64,000 nucleotides of DNA from Sanguinoderma infundibulare (Eukaryota; Basidiomycota; Agaricomycetes; Polyporales; Polyporaceae), in assembly GCA_032821775.1 (NCBI GenBank), contig JAVLRN010000006.1, forward strand, positions 3,286,001 through 3,350,000, read 5' to 3'. Below, piece by piece: positions 56,662 through 64,000 of this stretch. A program made the position numbers and the translations under genes. Below the pieces are notes generated by a model. The model saw only the letters and a program-made list of their open reading frames with translations, searched no databases and was not told the DNA's origin. Within the stretch, counting starts at the first letter, position 1. Each line of letters starts with the position of its first letter.

Positions 56662-58837
56662 TCAACCGGGGTTCTTGGCGGCAATGCGCGCCGACCGCCG
56701 CAGCTGGCCTAAACCAGGGACTGTTTCGGACGGAGATGTCGATGTCGCAGAGGCGGCGTCCAAGGCCTTCTGTTTTCCACGCGTGCGCGAGGACACGGGA
56801 GGCTCGGCGATGGACATGGACGACATGGATTTGATGAGCTCTTCTGTTGGGTCCTTAGACGACGCTACTCGCGCCCGGGGCTTTCGCGGAAGGCTCTTCG
56901 GCTGAGACGCCGCTGCATCCGTAGAGTTGTTCCGAATTGGCGTGCACGCAGGGCTACGCAGCGGCGAACAGGGCGAGCGGTCCTCGGAGGTGTCTGGAGG
57001 GTCCTCTTCCTCTGCGATCCAAGGATGATTGGCGGCTTGAGTGAGCGACATTCGCTTCTTCGGGTCGTACTCTAGCAGGAGCCGTATGAAGTCCTCTCCT
57101 GAAAATGGGGGAAGTTCGAAATGGTCCGTCAGCGCGAGATATGCGCGAGATATACCCCAACAGCTCAACTGAAGACGTACCCGTGCTGCTCACGTTGAAG
57201 TCCGGCAACAAAGACCAGTCGACCTGCACGTCTCGCTTTGTCACCTTCTTCCGGACATGGCCGGCGATGTATCTGTCGCTGAAGGGAAACTGCAACGTGA
57301 GGCTTAAGGCTCGTCAGTGGGGGATGGAACGCGGATGGGGTCGTTGAAGGGCGTACGTCTTGAACACTACGACGCCGACGCTCCAGCTGTCCACCTTCTC
57401 GTCGTAATGACCTCTTGATCCAGAGTCCGTCACCTCAGGCGCGGCATACGCGCGGGTACCACAGGCCGTCTGCGAGGTCGAATGGCTCAATAAAGGATTG
57501 AGAGTAGACTCAAGCAGCGACTCACCTTTAGATTCCTCAGCGTGTCTATGTGCTTGGAAAGACCGAAGTCCGAGACCTTAATCGTCAACGGGTTTCGACT
57601 TGCAAGAAGGAGGTTCTCGGGCTTCACGTCTCGGTGAACAATGCCCCGGTCGTGCATGTACTGGAGGTCCGTGAGTGGTTGTGTAAGGGACGTCACGATC
57701 GCCGCACAAACTTACAGCAAGAGCATCGACTATCTGACGCGTGACAGCCTGCGCTTGATGCTCGACTACAAGGCACGATGTCAATGGGTAATCCGATGAA
57801 GGCTAGAACCCCATTATGCGCACATAAGACACCCATCTCGTTCAAATACGCCGCGAGGCTCCCGTGCTGCACGAGTTCAAGGACGAGATCTTCCACGAAC
57901 ATATCAACCAATCGCCTCGCTGTCACAGCACATAGGACGTACTCAGTCTCCCGCATTCGAGGAACACTTCCTTGAGCTGGCATATATTTGCATGTCGACA
58001 GCTCTCCAGAATCTCCACCTCGCGCAAAACGATTTCAGAATGTGTCGTCTGGACACCCGCCTCGTCGTCCTCCAAAATCTGCTGGAGACTGTGGACAGGG
58101 ATCATCTTGACCGCGTACCACCTTCCTTGCTTCTTGTGCAGCGCTTTGACCACGGTGGCAAACGAACCTTGCCCGAGGACATTGAACAGGTCGTAGTGCT
58201 TGTTCAGACCGCAGAGGGGGTCGCCAGAGTTGTCGACCTGTCGGTAGATGAAGCCTGCACGAGATGTTAGGGAGGGCCACAAACCACCGCTTTGTTGAAG
58301 GTAACGCACGAACGCCTCCAGGTTTTGACCCGAACTGGATCTCGCTTCCGTCCCGCAGTACCGCAAACTTGTTGCCACCCTCGCGCACTGCCCTGCCGTT
58401 GATCTAGGCGGAGCGATCGAGGAAATCTCAACAAGAGCGGGACTAGATCACACTCACGTATGTCCCCGCAGCAGAGCAGTCCGTAACCTTCACCGCGTAA
58501 TGTACATTCCCTTCGCACCCATCCCATTCTATGATGCAATGTGTCTCGTCTGCGCAGTGTTGAGGAGTCAACGCGCTGTCAGTGGGACAAGAGCTGATCC
58601 AAGCTCACCAATATCAGCGCCATGCGGGAAATGTATGTCAGCCCGACTGCAACGACCGACAACGTATTTCCTCTTTGTTTTGGAGAGCTCGATGGTGTGC
58701 ACGTTGGGGTCAGCCGCGTTCCAAGGAATCAAGGAGCCCCAGAGCTGTGCGACATCACCGACCCTCCGTTTCTTGGCTCTATGATGGTCAGCCGCGTCGT
58801 TCACGTCTTCCGAGCTGGTGTTGTGGAGGTATCGCAT
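56662..58837 (-). CDS. CHK2-like kinase with degenerate FHA domain (copy 2)
   Basis: Start chosen at the ATG at 58837 ([12 protein letters not shown]), which places [10 protein letters not shown] about 31 residues in, as in the two paralogues; an in-frame ATG at 58933 also exists. [26 protein letters not shown], then CSAAGTY joined to ING, so the usual SSNGT is SAAGT. Kinase: [72 protein letters not shown]. The tail is about 140 residues and ends [14 protein letters not shown]. Unlike copies 1 and 3 there is no SQ/TQ cluster before the FHA domain. Catalytic residues are all in place, so it should be an active kinase. It may be regulated differently. Confidence 0.82.
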
Positions 58838-59435
58838 GTGTAGATGCCGCGGAGGGAGGAGGATGCTCGTAGGAGGAGAAGAACGAACCGTGGGAAGATG
58901 GATGTCCGAAGCTGCTGCAGCTGCAGCCCTCAAGTCCGCTTCAAAGTCAGGTCCTATTCCTGGTCTGACAGCTTCTAATACGACAATGCGAAGTGCTCAC
59001 CAGTGTACAGCGAGTGCCGGCACCGGCGCCGATCAGCAAAAGCTCCAAAACGTCGCGAAGAGGGAGGCAAACAAATACTGTGCGACGCGGGAGTCCGAGC
59101 CTGCGTTGTGAGTCGCAGCCGAGCTGCCAGACCTGCTGTAGGCCGCGACCCCAATGCGCATAAGTAGCGTCAAACATCGGAGGAGCATTTTCCTGTGCGG
59201 AGAACGAAGGACGAGGTGATGGTACAATTTTGAGTTGTGGGTAGCAGCACAGCCACAACTACGGATCCGCATCATTACACATTCTTATAAGTAGTCCGAA
59301 AGCTAATCTAATCCAACGCGACAGTAGTGGTAAACGACTTGAACTAGGATAGCATACAATGAAAAAAGCAAGCAGGAGCAGCGCCCATCAATGTCCATCA
59401 TCGGCCCAAGAAGACGAGTTACACGATGACGGGAG
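58838..59435. other. Intergenic between tandem FHA-kinase genes
   Basis: About 600 bases holding the promoter of copy 2 and the 3' end of copy 3. A CTGCTGCAGCTGCAG run occurs near 58910-58925. No gene. Confidence 0.45.
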
Positions 59436-61664
<2,229 letters not shown>

Positions 61665-62821
61665 CGGGTCATTGGTCTGCGAATGATAGATCAAGACGGG
61701 GATGCAACATGAAGGCAAGGGGGATTAAGCTTGCAAGAGTGCGTTTGGAGTCGTGAAGAGCTTCGCGAGAGTTAGAGCGTGATTCGGCGGGCTAAGAGTA
61801 GAATATCAAGAGAAGAAAGAGTGAGAGCTCAGTGGATCCACACTGAATCCAAGGGATTGGAGCGACTCAATTACTATGATGTGTCACGTCCGATGAGGCT
61901 CAGTCCGAAGTGCCTGACTCCGCCACCGCTTAATTGCGGAGTCTGTCGGAGTTTATCACCCGATTCTCACGCATCGCCTCGTATTCAATCTCGTTGAAGG
62001 GCATTTGTTCTGCTCTGTTCCAGGACGCCAGACAAGACGCCAGAGGACGCGCCCGCGTTCTCAGCCATCGCCCATTGTCTAACCCCGTCATAGCGTTCAG
62101 TACATGACATCGTTCCGACAAACATAGCCACTGCGATGCGGCACAGCCACGAAAAGCTACGTCGATCATTATCATGCCAAATGCCAGGCCCTTGCCGCGC
62201 CATCGATCGCCGAATTGTTCAAGAGGTTCTCTTCTGATCACCTTCTGCACTGTTACAACTCATCATATCTCGCCTCAGTGTCGACTCTCTTACGGTTCTT
62301 AGGGCACCGCTGCGCGCAAACCTTTCCCGCGTTCAAGTCACGACGCGCACGACACCCCCTGTGTCCGGCCTTCGGATCGGCGCATCACCAGGACCAATCT
62401 CCATCTTCGTCAACAAACGCGGCCGGCATTGGATGACGGCGACCCTCGGATCCTGCTACTAACGCTTATTTGTTTGATCGCAGTGGGAAGTACTTCTACT
62501 TGGCCGACAGCAGACGCAAGCCATTCGAGCGCGGACTCGGCGTGAGTCACGGCATGATATACAAAATCTGGTACGTTGCGGCACGGCAGAAGCTGAGGCC
62601 TCGGTATGGACGAGCCCAATTGCTCGGCATCCTCTGCCGACGACCTTCGTACGTCCAGAAGCGACGCCATTATAAGGGCTCATCGCTGAGCAGGGTTGTC
62701 GCAACTGCATCCAACATAGCGAATATCTCCAGCTACTCCCACACGACTCATTGACTACGTGCGTCTTCAATTTTGTTTGAATCGTGACTCTATTCCTGAC
62801 ATCGAAGAAGTTCCCTAGACA
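61665..62821. other. Upstream region of kinase copy 3 and of the monooxygenase, no gene seen
   Basis: About 1.15 kb between divergent genes. A 94-codon frame at 62470-62754 has no motif and overlaps the expected promoter of the monooxygenase. Confidence 0.45.
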
Positions 62822-64000
62822 ATGGCGACCAAGACTCAGCCACGCATCGCGATCATTGGCGGTGGCCCAGGCGGCCTCATCCTTCTCCTCACCCTCCACA
62901 AGCGAGGCATCCCCGCGACCCTCTACGAGCGCGAGGCCAGCTTCTCCTCGCGCGCCCACCTCGGCGGTAGCCTCGACCTCGGGTACGAGAGCGGGCAACG
63001 GGCCCTCCGCGAGAACGGCCTCGAGGACGCCTTCAACCAGTACGCCCGCCCCCAGGGCGAGAGCCTCACGTTCTGCGACTCTCAGAAGGTTCTTTTCTCT
63101 AGGCCCGCGGACCCGAACCAGGACCCACTCGACTCCCGTCCAGAGATCGACCGCTCCGCACTGCGCAAGATCATGCTCGACGCTATTCCCGCCGACGCAA
63201 TCAAGTGGGGCTACGGCCTCGTCTCCGCCGTCCCACTGGGCAACGGCCAGCACGAGCTTACGTTTGCCAACGGACACAAGACCGTGTGCGACATCCTCGT
63301 CGGGGCCGATGGCGCGAACTCGCGGGTGCGCCCCCTCGTCTCGAGCGCGGTGCCCGTCTACCACGGGGTCACGGGGGCTGAAATCTCCATCGCGCCCGAG
63401 ATTGCGACGCTTCCCGCGCTCAAGGGTGTGGTCGAGCTTGTGGGCGAGGGGATGTTCTTTGCCTGCGAGCACTCGCGCGTGTTTGGCGCGCAGCCCAACG
63501 GAGACGGGCGCATCCGCGTGTACGCGTGGTTCCGCGCGCCGGCGGACTGGGTCCTGCCCACGGAGCCCTCAGCGACCCGCAAATTTCTCCTGGAGAAGTA
63601 CGAGGGCTGGGCGCCCTGGGTGCGAACGCTCATCGAGCATTGTGACCCCGAGGCGATCTACCAGCGCTCTCTGTACATGCTCCCGCTGGACCACAGGTGG
63701 GACCATGCGCCGGGGGTGACTCTGCTTGGGGATGCTGCGCACCTCATGTCCCCGTTTGCGGGCGCGGGCGCGAACCTGGCGATGCTCGATGCGCTCGAAC
63801 TGGGGCTGGTTCTCGCGGAGGTGATTTTGGGAGGGAAGAGCGTTGAGGAGCGGGAGGCAGCCATCGCTGCATGGGAGGAGGTGCGGATGAGCGAAGGGAG
63901 GCGGGTTGGGGCGATCGCTGCGGCCAATGTGGAGGCCGCGCTGGGGCCTGATGCGACGCCTCAGTCTTGCCTTGCGACGGCGGCGATTATGCAACCAGCG
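62822..64000 (+). CDS. FAD-dependent monooxygenase (TetX/aromatic-ring-hydroxylase type), C-terminus beyond window
   Basis: Flavin monooxygenase, probably cytosolic, hydroxylating a small aromatic or alicyclic compound with NAD(P)H; substrate unknown. From ATG at 62822 the frame is open to the window edge (393 codons) with no intron needed. Motifs: RIAIIGGGPGGLILLLTLHK (dinucleotide-binding GxGxxG), YEREASFSSRAHLGGSLDLG, DILVGADGANSRVRP (DG motif), and PGVTLLGDAAHLMSPFAGAG (FAD ribityl-binding GD motif), then NLAMLDALELGLVLAEVI. The family is usually about 400 residues, so only a few codons should be missing. It is divergent from kinase copy 3. A C-terminal fragment of a close copy lies at 55.6 kb. 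Confidence 0.92.
   Translation, partial: MATKTQPRIAIIGGGPGGLILLLTLHKRGIPATLYEREASFSSRAHLGGSLDLGYESGQRALRENGLEDAFNQYARPQGESLTFCDSQKVLFSRPADPNQDPLDSRPEIDRSALRKIMLDAIPADAIKWGYGLVSAVPLGNGQHELTFANGHKTVCDILVGADGANSRVRPLVSSAVPVYHGVTGAEISIAPEIATLPALKGVVELVGEGMFFACEHSRVFGAQPNGDGRIRVYAWFRAPADWVLPTEPSATRKFLLEKYEGWAPWVRTLIEHCDPEAIYQRSLYMLPLDHRWDHAPGVTLLGDAAHLMSPFAGAGANLAMLDALELGLVLAEVILGGKSVEEREAAIAAWEEVRMSEGRRVGAIAAANVEAALGPDATPQSCLATAAIMQPA

Noticed and set aside
62459..63472. 337-codon minus-strand frame over the monooxygenase
   Set aside because: Antisense to a clear FAD monooxygenase with family motifs; no homology of its own.

Overview
The window looks like a basidiomycete (Agaricomycetes, probably a wood-decaying polypore-type fungus). 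Protein-coding genes are split by many 50-60 bp GT-AG introns. There is a secreted laccase, two fungal-type (FunK1) kinases, Copia and Gypsy-like retroelements of fungal type, and conserved eukaryotic housekeeping genes (ARP2, a POLD4-like polymerase delta subunit, an RPC25/RPC8-type Pol III subunit, an NTO1/BRPF-type chromatin protein, a RIM2-like mitochondrial carrier, tRNA-Ile). Family names come from motifs read by eye; no database search was possible.

Layout. 1-5.2 kb: a FunK1 kinase gene (minus strand, cut by the window edge) and a broken MFS transporter. These form the left arm of an inverted duplication whose right arm, with an intact MFS gene and a complete FunK1 gene, lies at about 50.3-55.2 kb. 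5.9-24.4 kb: the housekeeping block, with tRNA-Ile, POLD4-like, NTO1/BRPF-like, ARP2, RIM2-like carrier, RPC25-like and laccase. 24.8-27.6 kb: a CHK2/Cds1-type FHA kinase. 28.4-34.9 kb: a 6.56 kb Copia element with both LTRs. 37-39.2 kb: a cysteine-rich ORF, facing the remains of a Gypsy-like pol (39.8-44.3 kb). 44.5-48.5 kb: a hypothetical coiled-coil gene, an F-box-like pseudogene and a Gag zinc-knuckle scrap. 49.9-55.2 kb: right arm of the inverted duplication. 55.6-56.1 kb: a decayed FAD-monooxygenase fragment. 56.7-61.7 kb: two more CHK2-type FHA kinases in tandem. 62.8 kb to the end: an FAD monooxygenase gene that runs off the window.

The stable housekeeping genes are bounded by a dynamic region of duplicated kinases, transporter and monooxygenase pieces and retroelements. 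Three points stand out. (1) Three CHK2-like kinases lie in one window, and one of them lacks both the N-terminal SQ/TQ cluster and the conserved FHA asparagine. (2) Eight premature stops in the repeats are all TGA, mostly where an Arg is expected, and all six LTR-LTR differences are transitions at CpG sites, which is the mark of cytosine methylation and deamination. (3) The RPC25-like gene carries an intron of about 0.94 kb among introns of about 55 bp.
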